A DNA stretch of 57,554 nt from DASRCB01 sp035653295 (GCA_035653295.1 DASRCB010000282.1:1-57554), one strand, 5' to 3'. Positions 44,001 to 53,426 are shown, numbered from the stretch's first letter. Translations and numbers: made by a program. Notes: generated by a model from the letters alone, not told the origin.

Positions 44001-46160
44001 ATGAAGGTCATAGTACTTGCGCTCGTCGGGTTTTCTGTCGCCTGCATCTGCGCTGCCGAGAAGGAGAAACCTGCCGCCGCTGCTGAGCCCGCCACCGTGC
44101 GGGCCACCTCGCAGGAGGTTGTCCTCGACATGGTCTTCCGCACTAAAAAGGGCAAACCCGTGCGTGACATCCGTCCCGAAGAGATCCATGTCTACGAAGA
44201 CGGCGCCGAGCAGAAGCTGGCCTCTTTCCGTCTGGTGCAGGGCAGTCAGAATGCTGAAGCCCCACCGGAAACGGCCATGCCGGCGGGCGCGATCGGCATC
44301 GACCCCATGCGCGAGATTCGCCTGGTCACGCTCGTGTTCGAAGGCCTCGATCAGGACAGCAAGCGGTTCTTTCATGAGGCCACTAAGGACCTGCTGGCCC
44401 TGGCGCCGGAGACGAACCTGTACTATTCATTGTTCGCGATCGACCGCAAACTCTACTGCCTCCAGCCCTTTACGCAGGACCACGCGGCCCTGATGAGAAG
44501 CATCGAACGCGCCGCGATGTGGAATTCTTACCTCCAGTATTCGTCGCAGTCCGCCCAGGTCCGCGAGCAACTGGCGCACATCCTGGCCCCCAACGGAGTT
44601 GGCCTCGACATGCCCAGTGTTCAGGGTGGGCCGCAGACTGGCCCCAGCGCCGCACAGGTCGGCGATATGATCAGCTTTCGGCTGGCTAAACTCCAGTACG
44701 ATCTGCTGCAGGTCACCGAAAGGGCAGACCGCGAGCTCGATGCTTTCGCTACCCTGAACGTACTCCGCGGCCTCGTGCGTCAGATCGGAACCCTGCCCGG
44801 CCGCAAGGTGATCCTGTACTTCAATCCCTGGTTTAATGTTCCCGACGACATCAAGGAACGTTACCAGGATCTCATCAGTGTCGCCAACAGAGGAAATGTC
44901 ACCTTCTATACCGTGGATACAAAGGGCCTGCTTACGTGGAGCCAGAACAGCGCCGGCGTGGGAATGATGAGCGATGCGAACAACGCGTCACGGCGACTGG
45001 CCCAGAGTGGAGGTACGGGCGATACCGGCGCCGATCAGATCCTGTCCGCCGACACGGGACTAAGCGCGCTGCGTTCCAACTCGATGCTGTGGCTGAAGGA
45101 TCTGGCGCAGAGCACAGGGGGATCGCTGGTCGGGGAAACCAACGATCTGAAAGCGCCGCTGCGCCTTGCCCTCGATGAAATCCGCACCTACTACGAGGCC
45201 ACCTACGTGCCCTCCGTCACCACATGGGATGGGAAGTTCCGTAAGCTTGCCGTCAAAATCGACCGGCCCGACGTTCAGGTCCGCACCCGCAGCGGCTATT
45301 ATGCCTTGCCCAGCCTTACCGGAGGACAGCAGCTTGCTTCTTATGAGTTGCCTCTGCTCAATGCCCTGAACGCGCCGAAGCTGGTCAGCGACGTGCCGTT
45401 CCACGCCGCCGCCCAGCGTTTCAGCGACCGCGGCCCGAAGGTGGAGTACATGGTGAGTGTGGAAGCGCCGCTCCGGGGCCTTACGTTTGACCAGCACGCC
45501 GATAAGAACAGCGCTTCCGTCAACACCGGCATCCTCGCGGTGATCAAAGACCAAAGGGGCGAAATCGTCGAGAAGTTCAGCAAGGACTTCGCCGTTCAGG
45601 TCGCCCTCGACAAGGTCGAGAGCTACAAGCAGGGAAACATGGTCCAGACCTTCCATACCGAGCTCGCGCCCGGCGATTACATGCTGGAGGCCGCAGTCAT
45701 GGACCGCAAGGGCCTCAAGACCGGCGTCTTGAAATCCGCGCTGCACGTGCCGCAGCCATCGAACAAGCTATCCGTCAGCAATGTGGTGATCGTCCGGCGC
45801 GCCGATGCGCTGAAGAACAACGATATTCTGGATGCGTTCTATTACGACGGCGGCAAAATCGTCCCCGCGCTTACCGATACACTGAAGGGCGGGCCAGGGT
45901 CCGTGCTCTCGTTCTATTTCGCTGTTTATCGCGACACTGCGGTGCAGGGAAATCCCACACTCACCATGGGCTTCTACAAGGAGGGTCAGTACCTCGGCTC
46001 AGCCGACGCGCCCCTCCCACCGCCGCAAAAGGACGGACGTATCCCATACATCGCCAGTCTGCCGGGCGATAAGTTCGTACCGGGGTCCTATGAGATCCAC
46101 GTAGGAGTTACTCAGGGGCAGGAGAAGGCCGAGGAAAAAGTCGCGTTCCGGATCGAATAG
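44001..46160 (+). CDS. Exported VWA-domain-related protein
   Basis: The protein has 719 residues with a signal peptide (about 1-19, CICAAE). Residues of about 35-410 resemble the acidobacterial VWFA-related domain: QEVVLDMVFRTKKGKPVRDI, HVYEDGAEQKLASF, RLVTLVFEGLDQDS, KVILYFNPWF and FYTVDTKGLL. The MIDAS DxSxS motif is degenerate (the usual position reads FEGLD), so metal binding may be lost. The C-terminal 300 residues look like beta domains. The ATG at 44001 has AAGGAGA 10 bases upstream. It is divergent from the membrane regulator and starts the run VWA, TPR, TPR, receptor. A periplasmic adaptor role is inferred. Confidence 0.85.
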   Translation: MKVIVLALVGFSVACICAAEKEKPAAAAEPATVRATSQEVVLDMVFRTKKGKPVRDIRPEEIHVYEDGAEQKLASFRLVQGSQNAEAPPETAMPAGAIGIDPMREIRLVTLVFEGLDQDSKRFFHEATKDLLALAPETNLYYSLFAIDRKLYCLQPFTQDHAALMRSIERAAMWNSYLQYSSQSAQVREQLAHILAPNGVGLDMPSVQGGPQTGPSAAQVGDMISFRLAKLQYDLLQVTERADRELDAFATLNVLRGLVRQIGTLPGRKVILYFNPWFNVPDDIKERYQDLISVANRGNVTFYTVDTKGLLTWSQNSAGVGMMSDANNASRRLAQSGGTGDTGADQILSADTGLSALRSNSMLWLKDLAQSTGGSLVGETNDLKAPLRLALDEIRTYYEATYVPSVTTWDGKFRKLAVKIDRPDVQVRTRSGYYALPSLTGGQQLASYELPLLNALNAPKLVSDVPFHAAAQRFSDRGPKVEYMVSVEAPLRGLTFDQHADKNSASVNTGILAVIKDQRGEIVEKFSKDFAVQVALDKVESYKQGNMVQTFHTELAPGDYMLEAAVMDRKGLKTGVLKSALHVPQPSNKLSVSNVVIVRRADALKNNDILDAFYYDGGKIVPALTDTLKGGPGSVLSFYFAVYRDTAVQGNPTLTMGFYKEGQYLGSADAPLPPPQKDGRIPYIASLPGDKFVPGSYEIHVGVTQGQEKAEEKVAFRIE

Positions 46161-46190
46161 GTCCGATACGGGACTTAGCTGCGGGGATTA

Positions 46191-47456
46191 GTGCAGATGC
46201 TGCTCACTGTTACGGCAAAGGTTCTTGTGGGGCAGGCTCCCAGCCTGCGGCGGGCTCTTAGCCCGCCTGGTCGGGCGTGCAAATCGTTGCGCCCCCAACC
46301 ATCCCCGCACGCGAAGTCGCCTGCCGCCCCCAAAGTCATCGCCATTGCAATCCTGTTCTGCGTCTGCTGCCTCGCCCAGAACACCACTACAGATAACACC
46401 CTTCGGGAAGCCGTTCGCCTGCACCAGTCCGGGAACTACGCCGCGGCCATCGCCGCATACCAGCAGTTTCTGAAGGTGCACCCGGATGCGGTCGTGGTCC
46501 GCTCCAATCTGGGCGCCGCGCTGGCGCACGAGGGCCGCTTCACCGAGGCCGTACGCGAATACAAGCTCGCCCTTGCCGCCATGCCGCAGAACCAGGGCAT
46601 TCGGTTCAACCTCGCGCTGGCGTGGTACAAGTCGGGCGACCTGCGGCACGCTATCGAAGAGTTCGAAACCATCCGATCGGCCCTCCCAGCCAGCGACCCG
46701 CAGAACCGGCGCGCCACACTCATCGAGGCGGAATGCTGGCTCCGCGAGGGCCATGAGAAGCGGGCCATCGAACTGCTCGACCCCATTGCTGCATCTGACC
46801 CCGGCGATCTGGCGGCGGCGTATCTCCTTGGCACGGCGCTCATCCGCGACAACCAGGACCAAGCCGGCGCGCGCATGATCCAGCGCATTCTGGGCGCCGG
46901 CGACACCGCCGAGGCGCACATGCTCATGGCTTATACGCGTACCAAAATGAACGACCGGAAAGCGGCCATGGCGGAGGTCACGCGCGCCATCGAGCTGAAC
47001 CCCAGCCTCCCAGAGGCTCACACCCTGCACGGCCGTTTGCTGTACATCAACTCGGATATCGACGGGGCCGAGGCCGCCTTTCGGCGCGCCCTGGTAATCG
47101 ACCCGAATTCCTTCGAATCGCTCTTATTCCTGGGTACACTGCTGGGAGAGAAGGCAACTTTCCCCGAGGCTCGCAAGTTGCTGGCGCGTGCGTTGCAACT
47201 TCAGCCCGGCGAACTGCGTGCGCGCTATCAATACGCCGTTCTCGACATGGCCGAAGAGAAGAACGCGTCGGCTGCGGCTGGCCTGGAATCGCTTGTGCAC
47301 GATGCGCCCGGCTTCGAAGAAGCGCACCGAAGCCTTTCCACCGTCTATTTCCGTCTCGGCCGTGCCGCCGACGGCCGTCGCGAACGTCAGCTCGCGGAAA
47401 ACCTGAGTGCGCAGACCGACGCCAAAGACCAGGCGTTCGGCCGGACGTTGAAGTGA
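46191..47456 (+). CDS. Exported TPR protein with a hairpin repeat inside its 5' coding end
   Basis: The protein has up to 421 residues from GTG at 46191; ATG 46197 and GTG 46227 are alternatives. Residues of about 49-63 (VIAIAILFCVCCLAQ) form the hydrophobic core of a signal peptide, but the 45 residues before it are unusual, and part of them (GQAPSLRRALSPP) is translated from a REP-like double hairpin at 46232-46267. The mature part has about nine TPR units, for example AVVVRSNLGAALAHEGRFTEAV and PEAHTLHGRLLYINSDIDGAE. It lies 30 bases after the VWA gene, and its stop overlaps the GTG of the next TPR gene. The repeat probably invaded the 5' end and lengthened the signal's n-region. Confidence 0.82.
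   Translation: MQMLLTVTAKVLVGQAPSLRRALSPPGRACKSLRPQPSPHAKSPAAPKVIAIAILFCVCCLAQNTTTDNTLREAVRLHQSGNYAAAIAAYQQFLKVHPDAVVVRSNLGAALAHEGRFTEAVREYKLALAAMPQNQGIRFNLALAWYKSGDLRHAIEEFETIRSALPASDPQNRRATLIEAECWLREGHEKRAIELLDPIAASDPGDLAAAYLLGTALIRDNQDQAGARMIQRILGAGDTAEAHMLMAYTRTKMNDRKAAMAEVTRAIELNPSLPEAHTLHGRLLYINSDIDGAEAAFRRALVIDPNSFESLLFLGTLLGEKATFPEARKLLARALQLQPGELRARYQYAVLDMAEEKNASAAAGLESLVHDAPGFEEAHRSLSTVYFRLGRAADGRRERQLAENLSAQTDAKDQAFGRTLK
46232..46267. repeat. REP-like double-hairpin element within a coding region
   Basis: Two adjacent perfect hairpins: GCAGGCT-ccc-AGCCTGC (46232-46248) and GGCGGGCT-ctt-AGCCCGCC (46249-46267), preceded by GTGGG. Twin hairpins with three-base loops are typical of dispersed repeat families in acidobacterial and related genomes. 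I found no other copy in this window. Confidence 0.7.
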
Positions 47457-48553
47457 AAGTCGCCATCGCTCTTTCGCTCGCGCCTCTGATTCTCCTCGCC
47501 CAAACCGACCCGGCTTCCGACTCTTTTGATCGCATCTCGTCCCAGGCGCGAGAGGCATGGAACGCGAATCGCACCGATGAAGCCGTCGATCTGTTCACTC
47601 GCGCGGTTAACATGCGGCCCGACTGGGGCGAAGGCTGGTGGGCCCTCGGCACGCTCGACTACGAAGCCGGCCGATACCAGGCGTGCCGGGATCACCTGAA
47701 CCACCTCGTGCAGCTCGATCCCTCGGCGCCCGCCGCCTGGGCGCTGCTCGGTCTTTGCGAGTTCGAAATCAGGCAGTTCGATTCGTCGCTCCAGCATCTG
47801 AAGCGTGCGCACATGTTCGCGCCGCCCGGGTCCGGTGGCCAATTACTTGACGCCGCCAATTACCACCTCGCCCTGCTGCTCACCCGGCAGGGAGCTTACG
47901 AGCTAAGCCAGGAGATCCTGTTACGTGTCGCCGAACATGTGAAGGACAACTCGGCCATGCTTGTTGGCTGCGGTCTCGCCACCCTGCGCATTCCAATCCT
48001 GCCGGACGAGGTCCAGCCATCACAGAAGGAAGTAGTAGCGCTTGCGGGAAAGACATTCTGGGATCTTTCCACCGGCCCGCCCGCTGCCGCCCAGGCAGGC
48101 TTCGCTGCCCTCCTTGCGAAGTATCCTGCGTTTCCCAACGTGCATTACTTGTATGGTACGTACCTGGCCGCTCATGAGCCCGACAAGGCCGCCGCCCAGT
48201 TCCTTGCTGAGCTCCGTCTGACCCCGGGCAGCGTTCCGGCCCGCGTGCAGCTTGCGCTGCGCTACCTCGTCGAGCAGCGCGTCGAGGAAGCTTTGAAGAT
48301 GGCCCGCGAGGCGGTGGCCCTCAGCCCGGATTCCGTCGGCACACAGCTGACCCTCGGCCGCGTGCTGCGGGCCAAAGGCGACCATCCCGCGGCGCTTCGC
48401 GCCTTCCTCGAAGCGAAACGTTTGGACACACTTAGTCCCGAGGTGCGCCTTTACCTCGCCACCGAATATCGCGCTCTCGGCATGAGGGAAGACATGCGGC
48501 GCGAGCAGGCCGAGCACGACTGGCTCAAAGCAGAGCAGCCCAACTGGCCATAA
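47453..48553 (+). CDS. Exported TPR-repeat protein
   Basis: The protein has 366 residues; the GTG start overlaps the previous stop (GTGA). A short signal peptide (MKVAIALSLAPLILLAQ) is followed by TPR units (NRTDEAVDLFTRAV, GEGWWALGTLDYEAGRYQACR, ARVQLALRYLVEQRVEEALK). It shares length, order and distinctive stretches with the TPR protein at 52301 (LLGLCEF; LRIPILP against LRMPMLP; VHYLYG in both), so they are paralogues on either side of the second TonB-receptor gene. Likely periplasmic scaffold or partner of the receptor or VWA protein. Confidence 0.85.
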   Translation: MKVAIALSLAPLILLAQTDPASDSFDRISSQAREAWNANRTDEAVDLFTRAVNMRPDWGEGWWALGTLDYEAGRYQACRDHLNHLVQLDPSAPAAWALLGLCEFEIRQFDSSLQHLKRAHMFAPPGSGGQLLDAANYHLALLLTRQGAYELSQEILLRVAEHVKDNSAMLVGCGLATLRIPILPDEVQPSQKEVVALAGKTFWDLSTGPPAAAQAGFAALLAKYPAFPNVHYLYGTYLAAHEPDKAAAQFLAELRLTPGSVPARVQLALRYLVEQRVEEALKMAREAVALSPDSVGTQLTLGRVLRAKGDHPAALRAFLEAKRLDTLSPEVRLYLATEYRALGMREDMRREQAEHDWLKAEQPNWP

Positions 48554-48739
48554 GAATCACCGTGTTTCCGATGTTACTTCAGCCCAGGGTCAACGTGTAT
48601 ACACGGTCAAACCCCTAACCGAAAACCACTAATACTGCTTTAATACTACCGACCGGAGTTTTCCGCGCCATAGGTCCGCCCGGACTTCTGGCGCCACAAA
48701 CTCAGGAGTCAGGGGTTGAAACTTCAAGGGGTCAACTAA
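48554..48739. promoter_or_regulatory. Promoter region of the second TonB-receptor gene
   Basis: It contains GTGTATACAC (48595-48604) inside the 12-bp palindrome CGTGTATACACG, then two possible -10 elements of the TAATACT type near 48630 and 48641, the first followed by GC, as in ATACTGCTTT (48632-48641), which also occurs upstream of the VWA gene. The leader before ATG is about 100 bases. Confidence 0.5.
48594..48605. promoter_or_regulatory. CGTGTATACACG palindrome (GTGTNNACAC repeat, copy 3)
   Basis: A perfect 12-bp palindrome about 25 bases upstream of the first candidate -10 of the receptor gene. It matches the two GTGTNNACAC copies next to the membrane regulator gene, which suggests a shared DNA-binding protein. 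Confidence 0.5.
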
Positions 48740-51700
48740 ATGAAAGGTACGCGAGTTCACATCAGTCTTTGGGCGGTGGCGCTTATTTTGCTAATCGTCC
48801 CAATTTCGACTCTGATAGGGCAGAATGTGAGCGCAACGCTGACAGGAACCGTGACCGACGCAACCGGCGCCGTCATTCCCGAAGCGGCAATCGTTCTGAC
48901 GAGTCAGATCAGCGGAGATATTCGTCGTACTACCAGCAACGCGGAGGGGTACTTCACCTTTGCCTCCGTTCCTGCCGGATCGTACAACATCGAAATCCAG
49001 CTTCAGGGGTTCGAAACATGGGCCATGAAGGACATCGTCCTGAACGCTGGAGACAAACGCAATCTTTCCAACATCGCGATGAAGGTTGGGACCACGAAGG
49101 AAGTGATCAATGTCGAAGGCGCTGCGGCGCAGATCACTCCTGTGGACTCCGGTGATAAGTCGGCGGTCATCAGCCAGAAGGTCATGCAAAACGTGGCCAT
49201 TGTCGGCCAGAACGCCGCCGAGTTCATCAAGATCATGCCCGGTATGGCCATGACCGGCGGCGCCGTCAACCAGGCCTCCTACGCCGCGGCCAACGAAGGC
49301 ACGGGCGCCGGCCCGGTGCAGAATTTCGCGCCGAATGGCCTTCGCACTGCGGCTCTGGACATAACCGCCGACGGGGCGCATATCATCGATCCCGGCTGCA
49401 ACTGTGGCCAGTCGGAAAACACCAACATTGACATGACCGAGGAACTCAAGGTCGACCTCCAGAGCTACGGCGCGGATTCGTCCAAGGGCCCGACGGTCAT
49501 CACCGCCATCGGCAAATCGGGCGGCAGCCAGTTCCACGGTGAGGTCCACCTGTACGCCAAGCAGTACTCCATGAACGCGAACGACTGGCGTAACAACGCT
49601 GCCGGCATCGCCCGGCCTGAGACCGATTACTGGTTCCCGGGCGGCGATATCGGCGGTCCGGTTGTGATCCCCGGCACGAACTTCAATCACAACCACGACA
49701 AGCTGTTCTTCTATTACTTCATGCAGTACTACAAGCAGGACATCGATAACAATATCTACCAGGCCGTTGTCCCCACGGCCGCCATGCGGAACGGCGATTT
49801 CAGCGATACCGCCTATATGAGCAAACTGAACGGCTACGCGGTCACAGGCAAGCCGAACTTCCCGGGGGGAATCGTTCCCGCGGACAAGCAGACCGCCTAT
49901 GGCAAAGCGCTCATGAACGTTTACCCGCTGCCGAATGCCGATCCGGCGACCAACAACGGCTTCAATTACGTCAGCGCCAGCACCCGCTACGGCAATATGT
50001 GGCAGTTCCACCCGCGCGTGGATTACACCATCAACGACAACACCAAGCTGTACGTCACCTGGAACCGGCAGCGCGACGACGGACAGGAAAGCCTGGACAC
50101 GCTATGGACCGGCAGCGCCCAGAGCTGGGTCAGCCCCACCGTTCCATATCCCACACCGGATCTCCAGAAGACTCACGCTGATATCCTCACCGTCAACCTC
50201 ACCAAGGTGATGAGCCCCACGCTCACCAACGAGCTGGTATTCGCCTATACCTATCTGAACCTGCCGAACACCTTGGCGGATCCGACAAAGGTCCAGCGCG
50301 GGCCTTTGGGCCTCGACTACAAAATGGCTTTCGACCACCCCAATCCGGACAAGCTGATTTTTCCGCAGATGACCGGTTGGAGCGACGGGATCGCCAATCA
50401 GCTTCAGTCCGGCTACGAACTGAACGGCACAATCTACGCCAAGAAGACCCTGCCCAGCGTCAGCGACACGGTTTCCAAGGTATGGGGCACCCATACCGCC
50501 AAGTTCGGGTTTTACTGGGAGCGCACCTACAACGAACAGCCCGGCTCGGCCGCGGTCAACGGCCAGATGGTCTTCGCCAACTGGGGCGGGAACAGCACCG
50601 GCAATGCCTATGCGGATATGCTCGCCGGCGACATCACCACCTACACTGAAACCAACTTCAACACTGTTCCAGGCTTCCGCTATCTGTCCACCGATTTCTA
50701 CGGACAGGATTCCTGGAAAGTAACGCGCCGGCTGACCCTGGACTACGGCCTGCGCGTGCAGCACCTCGGACCCTGGAGCGACGTCACCGGATATGGATTC
50801 GCCGTATGGAATCCGGCCACCTACAGCAATAATCCCGCCGACGTGGCCAAACTTACTGGCCTCCAGTGGCACAAGAAGGATCCCTCGGTGCCTCTGTCCG
50901 GTTCACCGACCCGAATGTTTTACTACAATCCGCGATTCGGGTTCGCCTGGGATATCTTCGGCTCCGGCCGAACCGTTCTCCGCGGCGGCTACGGCGTCTA
51001 TCATTATCACGACGAACAGAACGTGCAGAATGCCGCTTACGGCATCACCCAGGGCTCGTATAGCTATTCCTTCGGACCCACTACGTACAACCAGATTGGC
51101 GCCGCCTCCACGACATTCCAGCCGCCGGGGAGCGTCAATACGCTCGACACCCACGATGATCAGCAGCCGCGCGTGCAGAACTACAGCTTCACGGTCGCGG
51201 AGCGGTTGCCGTGGAACAGCGTCCTGGAAGTCGCCTATGTTGGCAACAAAGCCGATTATCTGAACAACTACAACAACAACCTCAACAATATCGACCTGGT
51301 TCCCTTCGGCGCTCTGTTTCAGAAATACGGATGGTTGAGCAGCTACAACAGCACTCAGGAGAATGCGGTCCGGCCGATGCAGAACTACACCTCGGTCAAG
51401 ATCATCACGCACAGCATGTACTCGAATTACAACAGCATGCAGGCCACCTGGAACAAACAGGCCGGCCGCTTCCTGTTCATGACCAACTATACGTTCAGCA
51501 AGGCGTTGGGAATCCGCGGCGAGAACGGCGCGGCGGTCGGCGACCCGACCAACCTCAGCAACGATTACGGAACGCTGCCCAACAACCGTACGCATCTTTT
51601 CAACGCGGCTTATTCCTACAATCTGCCGGATTGGAGAGTGGGGAACAGCTTTGTCAGAGGGGCGATTGACGGCTGGCAGATTTCCGGCATCACACAATTG

Positions 51701-52225
51701 CAGAGCGGCGCCGACCTGCAGGCCGCGGTTGCCGCGAACAGCAACTTCAACTTCTCTTATTACGTGCCCACCGGCACTACGTTCATGGGCACAACGCTCA
51801 CCAGCCCGCTCCAGGCGAGCAAAGATACGATACTCGGAACGCCGGACATTCAGCTCATGCCTCTGGTCACCTGCAATCCGAACAGCGGACTCAAGGCGCA
51901 CCAGTACGTGAACGGTAATTGTTTCACCGGCCCTGCTCCGGGCAATAAGGGGAATTTCATCTTCCCGACCATGAACGGACCGTGGTTCTGGAACAGCGAT
52001 CTCACGCTGTTCAAGAACTTCACGTTTAAGGAAAGCCAGAAACTCCAGTTCCGCGTTTCGGCCTTCAATTTCCTCAACCATCCGCTCTGGACATTCATCG
52101 CCAACGATCCGAACCTGAATCTGTCCTTTAATCAGCAGGGACAGCTCAGCAACGCGAACTTCGGCATCACCGGCAACAAGACCGGTCACCGCATCATCCA
52201 GCTCGGAGTCAAGTACGTCTTCTGA
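48740..52225 (+). CDS. Oar-like TonB-dependent receptor with carboxypeptidase-regulatory domain (locus B)
   Basis: The protein has 1,161 residues. A signal peptide (about 1-30) is followed by a carboxypeptidase-regulatory-like domain (about 33-110: LTGTVTDATGAVIPEAAIVL, AEGYFTFASVPAGSYNIEI), a plug (about 130-260, LDITADGAHIIDPGCNCG with two Cys close together) and an outer-membrane barrel ending HRIIQLGVKYVF. It is a paralogue of the receptor at 25950, but the plug differs, so another ligand is likely. A strong terminator follows 30 bases after the stop, and the next TPR gene starts 20 bases beyond it. Confidence 0.92.
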   Translation: MKGTRVHISLWAVALILLIVPISTLIGQNVSATLTGTVTDATGAVIPEAAIVLTSQISGDIRRTTSNAEGYFTFASVPAGSYNIEIQLQGFETWAMKDIVLNAGDKRNLSNIAMKVGTTKEVINVEGAAAQITPVDSGDKSAVISQKVMQNVAIVGQNAAEFIKIMPGMAMTGGAVNQASYAAANEGTGAGPVQNFAPNGLRTAALDITADGAHIIDPGCNCGQSENTNIDMTEELKVDLQSYGADSSKGPTVITAIGKSGGSQFHGEVHLYAKQYSMNANDWRNNAAGIARPETDYWFPGGDIGGPVVIPGTNFNHNHDKLFFYYFMQYYKQDIDNNIYQAVVPTAAMRNGDFSDTAYMSKLNGYAVTGKPNFPGGIVPADKQTAYGKALMNVYPLPNADPATNNGFNYVSASTRYGNMWQFHPRVDYTINDNTKLYVTWNRQRDDGQESLDTLWTGSAQSWVSPTVPYPTPDLQKTHADILTVNLTKVMSPTLTNELVFAYTYLNLPNTLADPTKVQRGPLGLDYKMAFDHPNPDKLIFPQMTGWSDGIANQLQSGYELNGTIYAKKTLPSVSDTVSKVWGTHTAKFGFYWERTYNEQPGSAAVNGQMVFANWGGNSTGNAYADMLAGDITTYTETNFNTVPGFRYLSTDFYGQDSWKVTRRLTLDYGLRVQHLGPWSDVTGYGFAVWNPATYSNNPADVAKLTGLQWHKKDPSVPLSGSPTRMFYYNPRFGFAWDIFGSGRTVLRGGYGVYHYHDEQNVQNAAYGITQGSYSYSFGPTTYNQIGAASTTFQPPGSVNTLDTHDDQQPRVQNYSFTVAERLPWNSVLEVAYVGNKADYLNNYNNNLNNIDLVPFGALFQKYGWLSSYNSTQENAVRPMQNYTSVKIITHSMYSNYNSMQATWNKQAGRFLFMTNYTFSKALGIRGENGAAVGDPTNLSNDYGTLPNNRTHLFNAAYSYNLPDWRVGNSFVRGAIDGWQISGITQLQSGADLQAAVAANSNFNFSYYVPTGTTFMGTTLTSPLQASKDTILGTPDIQLMPLVTCNPNSGLKAHQYVNGNCFTGPAPGNKGNFIFPTMNGPWFWNSDLTLFKNFTFKESQKLQFRVSAFNFLNHPLWTFIANDPNLNLSFNQQGQLSNANFGITGNKTGHRIIQLGVKYVF

Positions 52226-52255
52226 AGCGCTGGCGGATTGATTCCATCGTTACAC

Positions 52256-52281
52256 GGGCGGCCTTTCGGGGCCGCCCTTTT
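52256..52281 (+). terminator. Rho-independent terminator after the second TonB-receptor gene
   Basis: A perfect 8-bp stem GGGCGGCC (52256-52263) with GGCCGCCC (52270-52277), a 6-base loop and a run of four T. It has the same position as the terminator after the first receptor, just before a TPR gene. Confidence 0.85.
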
Positions 52282-52300
52282 ATAAACTGAAGTATCCCGA

Positions 52301-53425
52301 ATGCGCCGCGCCTGGATTACGGCTGCTCTGTTTTCTGTGGCGTTGTGTGCCGATTCGTTTCCTGACGTCGCCGCGCGCGCGCAGCACGCGCTTGCGGAGG
52401 AACGGGTTCCCGAGGCCATCGCGCTCTATGAAAGAGCTGTCATTCTGAACCCCGGCTGGCCTGAGGGTTTCTGGCGCCTGGGAACGCTGCTGTTTGATAC
52501 CGGCCAGTTCACCGCGGCGCGCGCCGCCTTCGCGAAGTTCACCGCTCTCGAGCCCAGGGCCGGCCCTGGAGTCGGCATGCTCGGCCTTTGCGAGTTTCAG
52601 CTGAAGTCCTGGACGGAAGCCGCGAATACACTGGAGCACAGCCGCCGCCTCGGCCTCGGAACCAATCGCGACTTTGCGCGCCGTATTCTGTACAGCGACG
52701 CTATCCTTCACTCAAAACTGCGCCGGCCGGAACTTGCCCTGCGCCTGCTTACGCTCCTGGCCGAGCAAGCCGCCGCCGACCATGCCGGGGCTGACGCGCA
52801 GAGAGCCGTGCTGAGCGACTCGGAACTCATCGACGCCATCGGCATCGCCGCCCTGCGCATGCCAATGCTCCCCCAGGATATCCCGCCCACAAAAACCGCG
52901 CTGATCCGCCAGGCCGGCCGCGCGCGCGTCCTCTTCGAAATCAAGGATTGGGTTGCTGCGGGAAAGGAATTCAACGACCTCGTCAAAACCTGGCCTGCCG
53001 AGCCGGGAGTGCATTACCTGTACGGCCTCTTTCTCCTCAAAGTTCACCCTGACGATGCGTTCGCCGAATTTCGCCGGGAGCTCGAGCTCTCCCCCGGTGA
53101 CGTCGATGCACGGGTGCAGATCGCCCTCGTCTGTCTGAACAACGGCGACCATGCCCAGGCCCGCAGGTACGTCGCCGAAGCGGTGCGCCTGCAGCCGGGC
53201 AACTTCGCGGCCCACATCATCTACGGCCGCGTATTGCTGGCGCTCGGCAACATCCCGCAGGCGATCCGCGAAGCGCAAACCGCGGTCAGGCTCGCGCCCC
53301 GGAGCCCCGAAGCTCACCTCGAGCTGTCCCGCGGCTACGCCCGCGCCCGCAGGACAGCCGATGCCGATCGCGAGCGCATGGAATCAGAGCGCCTCCAGGC
53401 GCAGGCCGATCCCGCCGGCGCTTAG
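52301..53425 (+). CDS. Exported TPR-repeat protein, paralogue of the one at 47453
   Basis: The protein has 374 residues with a short signal peptide (MRRAWITAALFSVALCADS). TPR units follow (RVPEAIALYERAVILNP, EGFWRLGTLLFDTGQFTAAR, ARVQIALVCLNNGDHAQAR). It shares LLGLCEF-like, LRMPMLP and VHYLYG stretches with the protein at 47453. No ribosome binding site is clear; TAAACT lies 12 bases before the ATG, within the end of the terminator. It is convergent with the TPR gene at 53427, separated by one base. Confidence 0.85.
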   Translation: MRRAWITAALFSVALCADSFPDVAARAQHALAEERVPEAIALYERAVILNPGWPEGFWRLGTLLFDTGQFTAARAAFAKFTALEPRAGPGVGMLGLCEFQLKSWTEAANTLEHSRRLGLGTNRDFARRILYSDAILHSKLRRPELALRLLTLLAEQAAADHAGADAQRAVLSDSELIDAIGIAALRMPMLPQDIPPTKTALIRQAGRARVLFEIKDWVAAGKEFNDLVKTWPAEPGVHYLYGLFLLKVHPDDAFAEFRRELELSPGDVDARVQIALVCLNNGDHAQARRYVAEAVRLQPGNFAAHIIYGRVLLALGNIPQAIREAQTAVRLAPRSPEAHLELSRGYARARRTADADRERMESERLQAQADPAGA

Positions 53426-53426
53426 A

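Noticed and set aside
48791..52189. Two long minus-strand frames opposite the second receptor
   Set aside because: Antisense to a well-supported gene; no start signals or domains.
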